From assembly GCA_021234155.1 (NCBI GenBank), contig JAJEKV010000003.1, forward strand, positions 17,716,386 through 17,780,385: 64,000 nucleotides of DNA. Reading direction: 5' to 3'. The notes under the pieces are model-generated. The model did no database searches and was not told the origin of the DNA. It saw only the letters and a program-made list of their open reading frames with translations. The position numbers were made by a program, and so were the translations under genes. Origin of the DNA: Isoetes taiwanensis (taxonomy: Eukaryota > Streptophyta > Lycopodiopsida > Isoetales > Isoetaceae). Shown one piece after another: positions 34,859-48,289 of this stretch (position 1 is its first letter; each line of letters starts with the position of its first letter).

Positions 34859-37800
34859 ATCATTAGGGCGGATTTGGGGTCTCAAAATGGCCCATATCTT
34901 GGATGCCAGAATTCCACGTCATGTTTCTCGCGACCAATGATGTTTGCGCATTTTTTTCCAAAGTCAGTATTAGTTGGCAAGTAGAAAGAGGAGCAGGCTT
35001 ACTTGGCATCCACATGGCGAAATTTCATAGGACATGTTTGTGCATTCATTGCAACCACATTAATGGCCCGCATTTTTCGAAAATCGTATCGCGGACCAAA
35101 ATAATGGCTACTTTTCCCGCCTACTATGCACATGCCCACATGCACCAACCACCTTATCAAATTTTGGCACCAAGATTTCCATTGTTCACATTAGCGCCGC
35201 TACGTGCATCCTCTCCACCTTCGCTCTTCATTTGGAATCCAAGTCTCCAATAGTGTATGCGTTTTTGCGGGGCGAGCATAGAGTTAAGCAACAACGACGA
35301 GGCGATGTGCGGACAAGCAAACGTATGTTACATGCCATGTTTTTACTACTCAAATTTTCATTCTGAAGTTTTCCTACTTTTCAGCTCTTCCCATTCATCG
35401 TATTGCTCCCTGCCATTCATTCTTACAATTCAACGATCGATCTGTATCTCTAATTGCATCCATCATTGCTCCTAGTACTCCTACATTGCTTCTGCAGTTC
35501 ATCACTTACAAAACAATAAAGGCATGACGGTGGAAGGATATCTATCCATAGGCTCGTGGGTGAGAATGCTATTCTTAACGAAGGGTGACTATGGAGTTAC
35601 ATCGCCGGAGCGACATTCATACGCAATGAATAGGTAGAACTATAGGGTTCAAAATAAATGCTATGGATAGTATATTGCAAAAAAAAAAGGGAAGGGAGGG
35701 GGGAAGGGATTTGAAGAGGAGGATATTTGCAAATTTGCACCCTCAATAATACATGGATCACACCATGCGAAAATGCATATGCACTTTGTAAATGTGTAGT
35801 GAGATTTCGCGTCATGTGATCCTTGCTTCTTTTTTCTTCCCTCTTCTTGATTTATATTCACTCTATGAATCAAATATTTTTCTTTGAGCTATATTTATCA
35901 GATGTCGGGGATTTGAGACTAGGGAAAAGCATTACTAGCATCGTTGTTGTCCAACATATGGACATAAGAGACATGCTTTTCCAAGATATACATTCAGGGC
36001 AATGGGCATCTAGTTTTACGTTGTAAAGTTGTGGGAGCCGAGCTTGAAAGTCGTCCCATGACCTCTTTTAAGCGAATTGTGCAAGCCTTATGAGAATGGT
36101 GTCCTTGCAATGAAGAAATGTTTGATAAGACGTGCATCCAGGGTTGTTGAAAAAATGAGTTACAAAATATTTGCTCCATTAGAGGTGTTTACTAATGCCA
36201 CGACACAAAAGCTCCAAAGATATATTGTATAAAATGTCGCTTTCATGAGCCTTTGGATCAGTTAACTCAAAGTGTCACATATGGAAACATTGTTAGGTTT
36301 GATAAAATAACATAAAAATCTTATTTAATAAAGCTTTGGTTGTTGGTAAAGTGTTGGCTTATTGATTAAGTGTTTGTATTTTGCTTTGGGACCCTCTTTG
36401 AAAAAGTTTAGTTCATAAAACATAATATAACTTGGAATGATACATATTTTATATGCAAATGGGAGACTATTGATGAGGGACTTGGTGTTATTATCTATTG
36501 ACAACAAACAAAGAAAGTGGATCACACCATGCTAATTTAGTAAATTCCAACCTTTTAGCTTATACAAAATTAAACTTGGTGTGATCTTTTTTTGGAAAAA
36601 GATGACTTCCTATAGTAAAATTACTTTGATTATCTTTTAATAAAAGAAATATATATGTGTCTTATTTGAAGTTAAGTGTGGATATGTGACGTGCTCATTT
36701 ATTGATAAAGTGTTTGCTTTTTGAAAAAGGCTAATAACTTTATGTACTACTAGAGTTGGTAAAGTATTTTAGATGCAAATAGGATGCTTGATGTGATCCT
36801 TCTTAAAAAAAATATATGCTCTTTGAAAAGGACTAATAACTTTATGCACTTGGGGTGGTAAAGCATTAAATGAGAAGGGGTACTTGTGTTTAATTTTAAT
36901 TTGACAACAAATAAGAAAGTGGATCACACGATCTTGAATTTAGTGTGTTCCATTTTGTTGCATATGTACTATTAAGCTTGGTGTGATCCTTCTTGAAAAA
37001 TAATATGCTCTTTGAAAGGGATAATGACTTATGTACTTAAGAGTGGTAAAGCATTTTAGATACAAATAGGAATGAGTACTTGTGTTTAATTTTAATTTGA
37101 CAACAAATAAGAAAGTGGATCACACCATGCGAATTTAGTGTGTCCCTTTTTTTTGGCATATGTATTATTCGCTTGGTGTGATCCATCTTGAAAAAAAAAA
37201 AAGCTTTCAAGTAAAAGGAAAGAAAGAAATATATTATTTAAAGTATAAAGTGTTAATATGTAAAGTTTTGGTTTATTAAAATACTATTTGTTTTACGCTA
37301 AGTTGTAAGTTTAATATTTGTGTTTCTATTTACTTTTTTTACGCAAAAGGATCACACCAGTAATTTCTTATATGCAATTACTTACAAGATGAAGATTTCA
37401 GCATCATATGATCCTCTTTAAACAAAGATGGCTTTGACCTTCAATGTTCATAAATTTTATGAATGTTTGCATATAAGAATGTGACATATCATATTTTCTT
37501 AAAAAATGGTCATCAAATGGATAACTAGTCAAAGAGTTCTTCTACTACTTAAAGAGTTTCAAGACTCATTTTTGCTATAATTTAAATAGCAATAGATTTT
37601 TAAAGGAATCTATTGTGAAAAGTAGTCAAAGACTTCTTGTATTAGAGGTATCTAAACACAAACACCATAACCTTTGTACTTCAAGAATGTATAAACCCTT
37701 CGCATTGCAAAGTATAATGTCATTTATTAGCATCTTCACGGACAGTTCCCCTTCCTTATCGGAAGCAGCTCATCTCAAGGAACTGTATCCGATTCCGAAT

Positions 37801-38905
37801 GCCTTCATCCTCTCTCAATCTCTCACAATATTCCAGGAGGCCAGAGTTACCGTCACCACAAAATCGGACTAAACTTGAAACGTCCCGAAATGACGGTTTC
37901 TTGCCACTCAACGGATCCAATGGATATAAACGCCATCCCCCGGATGTCGACACTTTTTGAGCCCGCAAGACACAACACGCCGAGGTCTAAGTTCTTATTT
38001 TTAGACCTCCTTTTTTTGCGATTGAAGACCTGGAGCATATTAGGTGAGTCGAGTTGGATCCTTATCTACACATCATTTGGAGCTTCCATATGCGTGGGAT
38101 CGCGACGGGCGAAATGAAGGTGTACAATTTGTATGCCCGAAAGACAATTAAACTTCGTGTGAGCCCAACGTCCGCATTAACCTCGTTTTGAAATTTGCAA
38201 CGTGCATATGGAAATCGAAAAGTCCATTCTCCTACAATCCATGCTTTTATACATTAAGCAAATTCAAATTTCGAATTGTAGGGGCGGGAAGCCCAGATGG
38301 GATGAAGTAAAGATCTCGGTTAATCTTTGGGTTCACATGGACGAACTATGAAGCTACCGGCTTAAAACCCGTTGAACTTGGGTTGAGGCAAAAAAATTCA
38401 GCCCCGTTTTGGAAAATCAGCCCTCGCAAGATCCAACTTGCGTGAGCCGATCAACATTGATTTTTTAATCAAAGCCGACTCACCCGTAACTTCGGCGGGA
38501 GGGCCTAAACTTCTCCATGTGAACCACCCATAAGGCGCAGCCACAGCGTCTCGAAATGAAAGCTGATACAAAGCTCTAAATGAAAATAGCGCAAGAATCG
38601 GTGACGCGCACGCTTGGTATCTGACAAACCAAGAGACACCGTCATGAGTTGCCGGTATGCTATAATGCAAGTGGCTTTTTAGAAGCGCCACGTGTTGCAT
38701 CAGTCTGTCTGACAACCAACAGAATTAAATACATATGGCGCCATGAATGCGCGACCCCCCTTATTCCGGGAGAATATTCTAAGTAAATCTGTAATGATGA
38801 GATTTTGGTATCCTAGGTGGCATGGAAAAAAGGAGCGAAAATATGACGTGGAATGGCTGATAGGAGGCCATTTTCAGACCCCAAATCCGCCCTAATGACG
38901 TCCCA
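34859..38905. mobile_element. possible 4-kb DNA element with long terminal inverted repeats
   Basis: TCATTAGGGCGGATTTGGGG near 34863 and its inverted copy near 38884-38904 open two inverted regions of about 70 bp that also share GTCT-AAAATGGCC and ATTCCACGTCAT. The interior has no transposase I can recognise and includes tandem AT-rich repeats. No clear target duplication, so the call is tentative. Confidence 0.5.
36480..37190. repeat. diverged tandem array with GGATCACACC / GGTGTGATCC motifs
   Basis: Units near 36517, 36795-36918, 36985-37115 and 37170 repeat GACAACAAA-AAGAAAGTGGATCACACC, then 40-60 nt, then CTTGGTGTGATCC and a GCTCTTTGAAA-GG-ATAA block. The two decamers are mutually inverted, so each unit can form a hairpin. 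Outlying half-units are at 35755 and 37350. Non-coding. Confidence 0.72.
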
Positions 38906-40912
38906 GATATCCACAGTTGTAGCAACGAAATGGATGTGATTCTAGTTTACACAACTGCTTGAAGATCAAAGTCGTCATCGAGTCATTTGAGAGCTTGGTT
39001 GGTGAATCTTTCTTCGACTTGGCCGTCTCATTTCTGCCTTTATACTTTTTTCATTTTCCATAATAAAGACCATTATTCTAGCCTGATGCATAGTTCTTGG
39101 CCGCAACAACTTAATAGATGGAAACTCCCTTCACAATGTCGTAATGAGTCACATGCCTATTAGAAGTAAAGATCCCTGGTAGGAGACTGAGCAAAGTATT
39201 AAATCGACTCGTGAAGTCTTTTATCGACTAATAAATTGTTGACAAAGAGTTTGTTGTTGGTGTTTTAATCATCCTTATACATCTAGAAGAAATTGTCATT
39301 AAGCGTTTTCTTCATACTCTCCAAGTAGTAACAGGATATCCAACCTCATGTTCATTATTTGACTACCACAAAACTTCTATTTGGCATCGCGCCCAATACA
39401 AATTTCATTTCTCTGAGTGACCATGCTCCTAGAAGAAATCATCCATCTTGTTATCTAAAAGTGTGATACCATCACGTTCACCTCTAAAAAAATAAAAACT
39501 TCCTTGAGATCCTTTAGAAACTTTTTTTTAGAATCCTTCCTTTTCTCACTGGGATGATAAGAACCATCGGAATCATTCTTCAGTCCGAAGGATTACCATC
39601 AAGCAATTTGCCTTTAGGAGAACCTTGACCTTTTGAATCGGTTCTAAGGCTCAACATGTCGGGCTCGACATGCTACTTCAAGCTAAAAAGATCGTTGATG
39701 TTTTTTATTTTCGTTAATAATTTCCGCAGTTCTCCAATGATCTTTCTTTCCCCATTATCAACCAACACTTTTCGTGCAAGGCCCACGCATCAGAGAGTCT
39801 GCTTGAAGGCTCCATTCAACAAGGAATTTTGTACTACGTAATCAACGGCAGGGGGGCATTCCGCCCTCGTAGTGCCGTTGATTACGAAACATAATAAACA
39901 TGGAGGCTAAATTTTCCACCAAATTGCTCTTGTGATCAGAGTAGCAGAAAAAAGAAACCAAAGCAAGGTCTAATCGCTTAAAAAATGAATTTTCTTAGAA
40001 TCTAAGCCTAACAACCCAGTCAATAGAACTGGAATCAGAGCTTTCATTCTGATAAAAAGACTAAAAAAACAATGAAAGACTAAGCTTTTAGATATGGATC
40101 AAGGCCTTAAGTTTCTATCTGCTGCATTATGTTAAAAAGGGGCTCCCCAGTTTTCAGAACCTGAATCAGCCGATTGATGTCTGTTAGCTGATAGATACAA
40201 AGAAAATTCTCTTTCTGGCGGCCCAAACAGGCCACAAAGTACCTGATTCATGAAGACGGCAGCAGGCTTGAGCTCTGTGAGGGTGATCCAAAAAAACCAT
40301 TGAAAAATCAATTATCTAAGGGTTTTGCAGAACCAGAGAGGCGTAAAGACGCCATCGCCCGAGAACAGGGGACAGAGAGTAATCAAAGAGGGCAGAACAA
40401 TGCCATAACAGAGAAGCCCGAAGTGCCATAACTGGAGAATCGAAGAAGTCCGAAGGACCACACGGAGAAGCTTAAGCAAGCAACTTGTTTTGCGCCATAA
40501 CCAGAGAAAAATGCGCTGACCAAGGGAACAATGCAAGCGGCGGAAATGGGGGCTCGAACAAAAAAAGCAGCGCAAATGAAAACAGGGGAAGCGGCGCCGC
40601 TAAAGACCAATTACGCTTTATAATTTTTCTGAAATATTAGCGTAATTTTAGCCTCCTGTTTATTACGGTTTATAAAGGTTGGAGATGGCATTCTATGTTT
40701 TTTTTGACCTTTTTAAGAACCTTTAAGCAACCCACTTAAAGTTTAGCACGACTCTCTTTCATTTCCGGCCGGGCTTCCAGCGACAAACCTATTCGCTTCC
40801 TGAAACACCGACATGAAGCGCTCAACAGATTGCTTTCTTCAGCACCAAACCTCACCTCTTAGTGAAAGCACTACTCTGCTTGTTTTGCTGCAAATTGCTT
40901 CCAAACCTCACC
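38906..40912. other. unassigned sequence
   Basis: No gene or element recognised. Short ORFs lack similarity I can name. Confidence 0.35.
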
Positions 40913-41240
40913 TTTTAGTGAAAGCACTACTGTTACAAATCCAAGTCAAGAATTATGCTAAAGTGCACATGCTTCAGCCAAGAGCAAGGAAAGGGATAGA
41001 ACTCGTCACCCAACCATAGAAGCAAAGCACTTCTAACTCACCCAACGAGCAGACATCTAGCATGAGAGAGGACTGCAAAGTGCACATTGAGAGATGGTCC
41101 CCCATAGATGCATTTCTCCCATATTTATATGCAGCTAGCTCCATTTTACCCTTCACTCTTTTACTCCCTTTTGCACTGTGCCTCAAAAGATATCACGCGA
41201 CTACTATAGATCTTAGCTCTAAATTGCAACAATCTCGCAC
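40913..41240 (+). repeat. dispersed repeat, uninterrupted copy
   Basis: Matches the two sides of the L1 insertion at 32.9-34.2 kb (AATCCAAGTCAAGAAT ... CAACCATAGAAGC ... GAGAGATGGTCCCCC ... TTTATATGCAGC). No L1 here, so it shows the ancestral arrangement. Confidence 0.6.
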
Positions 41241-41610
41241 CTCCAAGAAAAGAAAAACGGCATGCATGAACAAAGAAAACATAAAGGAAGGGATGGCGAT
41301 ATTTCTTCTGTTTTCAGCCCATTTTATATCCAGTAATAGTGCTCCTGATGGTCACCTGATTTCTAACACTAGGGTGGAGGAATTGCAATGGAATTTCATG
41401 GAGCTTGCAGATGGGCACCTGATTTCTAGCAGCACAGCTTCAACGATCTAGAAGCAGTGCCTCCCGATGGTCACCTATTTCTAACAGCAGGGTGAAAAGT
41501 GATTCTATTTCTGCTGATTTCATGGATGATCTCATGGAGCTTGCAGATGGGCACATCTTCAACGATCCAGCGGCAGTGTCGAAATATCGCCATCCCTTCC
41601 TTTATGTAAG

Positions 41611-41712
41611 ATAATGGCCAAGAGCAGGCCAGTTCGCCTGGCTCGGACCTGGCTCGCCCTAACGGGCTCGCCAGGCCCTTACCAGGCGAAATGGCCTGCT
41701 CTTGGCCATTAT
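41611..41712. repeat. 102-bp foldback element
   Basis: Arms starting ATAATGGCCAAGAGCAGGCC and continuing to GCCTGG are inverted at both ends with one mismatch in about 30 bp. The GC-rich centre repeats GGCTCG. Size and pairing resemble a small MITE or an RNA hairpin precursor. Confidence 0.82.
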
Positions 41713-43101
41713 CTATTACGAAAATTCAGAATGAAATAATCAAGAAACACAAAATATGATACAAATCTACTAAATCTAGATCTCAGTGAAGATCGTCGCT
41801 AAGGAAACTCAGATTTGATACGAAAAGCTTGAGAGCGCGGAGGCTGCTTTGTCCAGCCAGAAATTTGCCCACAGGAATGGGAAAGATGGCTAGGCCCAAT
41901 CCAGCCATGCCCCTTGTCATGCTGCCAGGTGAAAAAAAAAAGAGGGAGTAAAAACATCGCAGAATGACAATAAAAAGGGCAGAAAGTCAGTAAAAAGTGC
42001 AGAAAGTATCGTAGAATTTATTGCATGCTTTTCAGGAAAAGAAGGGGCGACGACACATATCACGACAGTATTGCACAAGACGGTTGGATTGGACCCAGCT
42101 GTCTTTTCCGTACAGAAATTCAAAATTCAGGCACATGGCTCTTACAAGGACAGATCCCCATTTACGTTGTTGTTTCAGCTTCTTTTCTCCATTTACGTTG
42201 TTGTCTCAGCTTCTGTGCCATGTTGAATATCATCAGCTTCCTTACCTTGCCACGTCATCGAACTATGGCATCCATTTCCATTACCTCAAGAATGAAAGCA
42301 TTGATCAAGATACGAGAGCAAAGAAGCAGAGGTTAGAAGTTAAAAGATGAAGCTACTAGACAAACTTGAGTTTTTCAAATAATCTCTCTGAGCATCTGAG
42401 GTCGCATGTGCCATGTAACGTAGGGTATACACCTCTAACGATTTTCTTGGATATTTTCTTTTTCCTTGTATCTTGCTCCTTGGAATGCATGCTTTGAAGG
42501 CCTTCTAAAACGCACCAGCTCATCGACTTTTATTCCCTTTAAGCCAATAAGATGTTAGGTTACCTCCAACTTAAAGCATCAAGAACCATAAGAAGAGACA
42601 GATTATAGTGCACATAGAGAACGCTCTGCCTTTACAAGAAAGAATTTTCCATTGAGCACGTGGCCCTTTATTGTTGTGTATTAGTTGTTGATCCATATGC
42701 CTTTGCATATCTTCACAAACGAATGCTTTGCATATCTCACAAACGAATGCACGGCAATGTGCCAGTGATAATGGTAGCATCATATTACTATTCCAAACAG
42801 CAATAGCAGGAGACCTTGTGAGGCTCTAAAGTTGCATTGTTATGTTTTGGGTAGGATCCAATGATAAGGAAATTGCAGGCTGTTTTCGTGCCAAATAAAA
42901 GGACTACCCTTTTGAACTGCAACCAGACCTGAGCAGGGATGATTCATAAATTCCGGCAATTAAGAACATAGGCACAGGCCAGGCAAAACCAGGAGATAAC
43001 ACAACAGCTAGTGGACCATAAGCTCTGGCAATCCAGGAACATTGCTGCACAGAAGACAGACAGTCAGTTCGAATAATCTTCCAAATTTCAAGCCAAACAA
43101 G
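41713..43101. other. unassigned sequence downstream of TMEM62-like gene
   Basis: Includes the 3' flank of the minus-strand gene that ends at 43102. No other gene recognised. Confidence 0.35.
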
Positions 43102-45436
43102 TCAACTGGAGGCCCAAAGACTATAATATCTCACCCGATAGTGGAAATAGGCAATTATGGAACTGCTACATATTAGAGCTTTCCGTATCCAACGCCTACA
43201 AATTTTACATCTGCAACGACTTTCTAGAGTCCTATCTACCTTCTCAATTGACAAAAGTTGTATATTGCCATCACCCTTTTTATTATTTTCCACAACCATT
43301 GCTTGCTTCCCATCATAAACTATTTCCTGTTTTTTGTGAGAACCAAATCTTTGAGCAGCATGAAACTCACAAAGAGATCTTTCTGCGAATAGAAAAGCTG
43401 ACAGAAGAAAGAGGGGAAGAATGATAAAATATAAAAATGGAATAACAATCACCATAATATCCGGTGAACCCAAATTTTGCCACTCATGACTTAGATGCAC
43501 TGTCCAGCCTGAGAATGTCATGTATCCTGCTGGAAACTCCTCTCCAAATGGGTATCCCCAAAACCATGGAAGTTGGGTCAAATAAAGGATATACAGACAT
43601 TGGAGCCAGCAAAAATATGGACATTGGCAACCTTCAATGAGAATCCAGAGGATAACTTTAATAGTCATGGAAAAGGAGTTGCAACATGAGGTGGAATTAC
43701 ATAAGGACAGTGCCCACTTGCCATTGGAGCATGAATCTTTCAAATAATATTGTAGCAACTTTGGAATAACAAGCATTGTGAATAGAAATCCAATGTTTGC
43801 CCAAAATAAAAGTGGATACAGATCGTCCCAACAAACACCCATGACAAAGAACTCTGATAATCCCCAACTAACATGACTGCTTTTGCCATCAACTGAGAAG
43901 GGCATCAGCTTAGTGGTGCTCTGCTGGCCAGATGCATCAGTCACAAGAAATTGCAACCAAAATCGTGTTGGTGATGTGCCCGAATATTTTGTAGCCTTCC
44001 ACTTTGATTTATATAAATGGGTGTGTTTTGAGGAAGGCTGCAACTCCAGCTCTTCAGCTAGAAGTAAAACTCCCGATTGCATATCAAAGACTTTGGCAAT
44101 AACGTTTGTCACCTGGTATACTGAAAATACAAGTGCCTTGATATCATTTCCAAACTGCTTATTCCTAGTCAGAAATGTCCTTTGCATTGATCTTGAATCA
44201 ATGGGATAAGTTGGAATTACTATTGTTCTTGAATCAAATGTATCAAGGGAAATGTCATGAAAAGATACATGCCCATTGTCAATTGCGAGCACTCGCATTA
44301 TCCTACTGCCACGCCAATCTCCCATTTCCCATTCCCAAAACTCGCCATTTTCATAAATATGATGCCTGTAAAGTTGTTCCCCAAATTTTGTATGGAGGTG
44401 TCCACAAATATAACAATCTATATCATGACTTGCAAAAACTCTATCTAGCCGCTTTCCGGTCTCTGTAGCTGCAGTAAATGATAATGGGAAGTGGCCAAAT
44501 ACTATCTTTGATCTTAAGCTGTTTTCTTTTTCCCACTGTCTCAACTCTAGGTCCAGTTCAGCAAGGCGCGAGTCAGTTGGATGTCCAAAAAAATTACAGG
44601 GTCCACGAAGGCCAGTGCTCATGGCATTATCCAATCCAACAAACAGGTGTTTTGATCCAGTATTGTCCTGCATACAGACAGATGTTGTCAAGAAAGAGTT
44701 CCAGATGCATAAGAATATTGCAGGGCTATGTCAAGAGAGCAGCTCCGGCTTTACCAGAATTGTAACACTTTGAACTCGACTAGTGCGATTTAATTGAGCA
44801 CTTATACTGTACTTTGAAAAATAATCCAACATGCTCCCTTCAAAAGGGACACCAAATTTGTCATGATTGCCTCGAAGGTCAAAAAATGTGTTCTTTGGAA
44901 GCCCACTTTTCTGCATCACCCTTTCCATTGTCTGTTGGTATTGGACCCATTCAGCTTCATCCTGACGGGTTACAGTGCGATCTTTATTTTTTGCATCTAA
45001 TAGATAGAATGGAAAATTAGTGCAAACACAATTGGAGGTGGAAGATGCTTATTTAATTTAAATTTGACTCGTGAGATCATTTATTCCTTCTGTTTTCCTG
45101 CAGGCCTTTCCTCCTGACATAGTGCAATATTAATCCTAAATTTCGCTCACAAGAAATGATACTTATGACTTTACCGGTAAGATCGCCAGTGATAAGAACC
45201 AATGCAGGCTTCAGCAAAGCTAGCATCTTGCCTCCCAATTCTTCTAAGTCTTGTGCTCTTTCAGGATGATAGATGCTTATATGCAAATCCGAAAGTTGCA
45301 CTACCCACACAACATCCTCCGCAACACCATTTTGCGAGGAGAGCATTTCTCTTTGCGCAGCAACATAATTCCATATAAGCCCACAGAATAACAAGAAGCA
45401 GATCTGAGGATTTTTTACAATCGTCGCCCGCGCCAT
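43102..45436 (-). CDS. TMEM62-like calcineurin-type metallophosphoesterase, membrane protein
   Basis: Three exons on the minus strand, 45436-45175, 44996-44755 and 44667-43102, join in frame with GT-AG introns to 690 codons including stop. The protein begins with a hydrophobic signal-like segment (QICFLLFCGLIWNYVAA). It has all metal-binding motifs of the family: DLH at 50-52, GD in ITGD (84-85), GNHD at 130-133, GH in FGHFP (226-227) and GHLH at 257-260. A conserved middle domain follows, then several C-terminal membrane spans (for example FFVMGVCWDDLYPLLFWANI and PDIMVIVIPFLYFIILPLFL) and a basic tail. Family members are thought to be membrane-anchored hydrolases with the catalytic domain on the lumenal side; the substrate is unknown. 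A large foldback lies about 120 bp upstream of the ATG. The gene appears intact. Confidence 0.92.
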
Positions 45437-45558
45437 CGAAGTTAAAGATGAAGGTCAACCATTTCGAGGTGTAGCTCCCGGCACCAAACCTAAAACATCT
45501 CCATTTTCCAGTTCCAAAATTGCGAACATTCATATTCCAGTTCCATGGAACATTCATC

Positions 45559-46274
45559 AAATTTACCAAAATAAACCTTAAAAAAACCCTTTCTATTTTT
45601 GAAATCCCCAAAATGCCCTTAATTCTTAAGTATTTTCCCAAATAGCCCTTTGTATCCAAAAAATCACCAAAAAGCAAAATCACCAAAAAGCAAAATCACC
45701 AAAAAGCACATATTTACATAGAGGATCATTTTTACAGAGGAAGTGTTTCTTATAGAGACAATAATGTGGAAAATAAATTTCAGAAAATCATTATGACAAA
45801 AATATTCAACAGAAATGTCAAATAGGATTTCTGTAACTGCGTTCATTTTGTCCGACATTACCACAACGTGTGCACTTGTACACATGCTTTTCTCTATCCC
45901 TATCTTCTATCTTATCCCATTTTCTTTTAGGTATGCCAGGAGGATGACATGTTGCAGAGACAGCATTTCATTATTTTCAAGCTCAATATTTGGGGGATCA
46001 ATAGCAAAATAAGCTCTACAAGTAATCTGGATGGGTATGAAGCAGCTTCTCCACAAGATGCCCACAAAGCTTCTTCTTCAATACGATTTTTGTAAAAGCA
46101 TTAAATTAGTTGGCTCGATCATTTCTGGTATTGGAATGATAGGCTTATCTCTAGTGATTTTTACAAAGGGCTATTTGAGAAAATACTTAAGAATTAAGGG
46201 TATTTTGGGACTTTCAAAAATACTAAGGGCTTTTTGGGAAATAAGTCAACAATTAAGGTTATTTTAGTAAATTT
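45559..46274. mobile_element. 0.7-kb foldback/MITE in the 5' flank of the TMEM62-like gene
   Basis: The left arm (about 45559-45672) and right arm (about 46150-46274) are inverted copies over roughly 110 bp: AAATTTAC-AAAATAA-CCTTAA, CCCTTAATTCTTAAGTATTTT and AAATAGCCCTTTGT occur in both. The centre is non-coding. The arms and position fit a MITE inserted in the promoter region. Confidence 0.75.
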
Positions 46275-48289
46275 CCCAAGTATCTACCTCCATCCCCGAA
46301 GTCAATATGCCACCCCGAAGTCAACATGCCATGCGGACTCAACATGCCACTCCGAAGTCAACAATTCAAGTACGACTAACCCGAGGTCACGGGTTCAAGT
46401 ACGACCAACCGCTCTTGTGGGAGAGATCTTAAACCTGTCATATGTACTCGATAATCACATGCAAAGCAGGTCCTAGCATATCTCGCTTAGGTAGTGGATT
46501 GGCTTCTATGTGATATGTAGAATAAAAAGATGTAGAATGTACTCATGATGTAATGATGAATAGATGACGTCCTTCAATATAAAAAGAACTAGCGGAAATG
46601 CAGGGTTGGGGAGAATGTTAGGGTGTTATAGGGTAAGGTGTGAATTTCAATGCCATATGATGGGGATGTGTATGTAATTCTAGTTCGAGGAATAGATAGA
46701 AGGGAGAAAGTTTTTACACAAAAACACCCCAGACAAAAAGAGTATCTGCCAAACACATCACCAAGATGTCACCCATTATAGACGAATAGTTGCAAATCAC
46801 ACTCAAGCACAAGAAAAAAGTTGACAAATGACCTGGGGTTCCCATACGCACTGGAAATCCTTAAGACAAAGTTACTGCAAGAGGACATCCTGTAGCAACA
46901 TACCGGAAAGGAAGGAGGGAGAGGGACGAGCATGGCTGGAGCTCGAAAAAGAGGAATTTTGCTGACGTGGCATGGAAGGTTGAGTGACGGGGTGCCTATG
47001 TGTATAGGTTAGAATTTCATGAAATCGTGCACCTCAGGTTAGGCAACCCTAAAAAAAAAAAAAAAAAACCAATTTGCACCATGCTGTGATATCTCTAACT
47101 GAAGACATGCCCACATTATTATCATGGGAATTGCCTCCATTTGAGTTGAGCATATCCCATTGCCTCCATTTGAGTTAAGATACACCAAACTATACTTCCA
47201 CACAAGGCCTTGAACGCCACCTAGAAGATTAGGGTTTTACAACGAATGATAATTTAACGGTCTATGTGTCATCTCTAGTCTTATACTCATAACTCGATAG
47301 TCTATCTTGCAAAAACAAAACATTGACATCCTTTAAATTAGAGCCTTAATCAAATCGTTTACATGAGCAATATACTATCAAAACCAAGTACTTACACATA
47401 TCCACGATACATTGAGTGGGCACACTGTCTAAATTTTGTTGTACCATTAAAACAACACAATCGATAGAAACATTGTATATATCATAGAAGATGCACCAAT
47501 TACAAAGACATATCCATCATGGATATATGTACAAATTAAAGAATCCATCCACTTTGATATACAACCGATGTTTAATCCAGCAATTTTTGTCCCATGAATA
47601 TATAGGTAGAGCGAGCAACAAAAAAGGAATAAAGCATTGGACTATGTTAGCGCTATAACAACAAATGTAGGATAAATAGTATGAGTTGAACTTAAGAGCA
47701 GAAGCTAAGGAAAGAGGCAAAGAGGCTAAGGAAAGTAGAGAAACTGAGCTGATTTTGGAAAAAGTACTTGAAAACTACTTTAAGGATCCTTCTGCTACCT
47801 TCTTGTGAAGCTCCATCATCATATGGTAGCACACTCCCTGCAACCAAAACAACATCACAAGCTTGATTCAACATAACCAGCACTACCAAAACCTTAAAAA
47901 ACATAAAACTAGAATAATAAATCAAAACCCATACTTCTACTGCCACTTGCTGTAATCGAAATGTCTCTTCAGCATACAATTCCAGTAATGTGGCCTGGTA
48001 TAGTATGCAATATATACTGCTGCTGCTGCTAGATGTGAGATGGAAATTCCCCCATGTTATAATCCATGAGACAAAGTTTCACAAGGAACATGTTCATCTG
48101 CATGTGAGTATGAAGCAACAATTTAGATTGTAGTGCAGTAAAATTTGAATCTAGCATTACCAAACAACACATGTTCATCAGACATTGCAGCATTAGAAGC
48201 CTAACCATAAACACACAGAGTTTGGACAGTCAAATTAAAAGACAATGTCTTCAGCATTTTTGTTTCCTGCAAATGTCAAGCAATCACGT
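46275..48289. other. unassigned sequence with one double-hairpin repeat copy
   Basis: About 46905-47058 carries copy 2 of the double-hairpin repeat (TTTCATGAAATCGTGCACCTC, GGTTAGGCAACCC then an A-run). The remainder shows no gene. Confidence 0.5.

Noticed and set aside
36480-37190. CRISPR-like array
   Set aside because: Eukaryotic AT-rich tandem repeat with irregular units, no cas genes.
43883-44765. Plus-strand ORFs of about 100 codons
   Set aside because: Opposite-strand shadows of exon 3 of the TMEM62-like gene.
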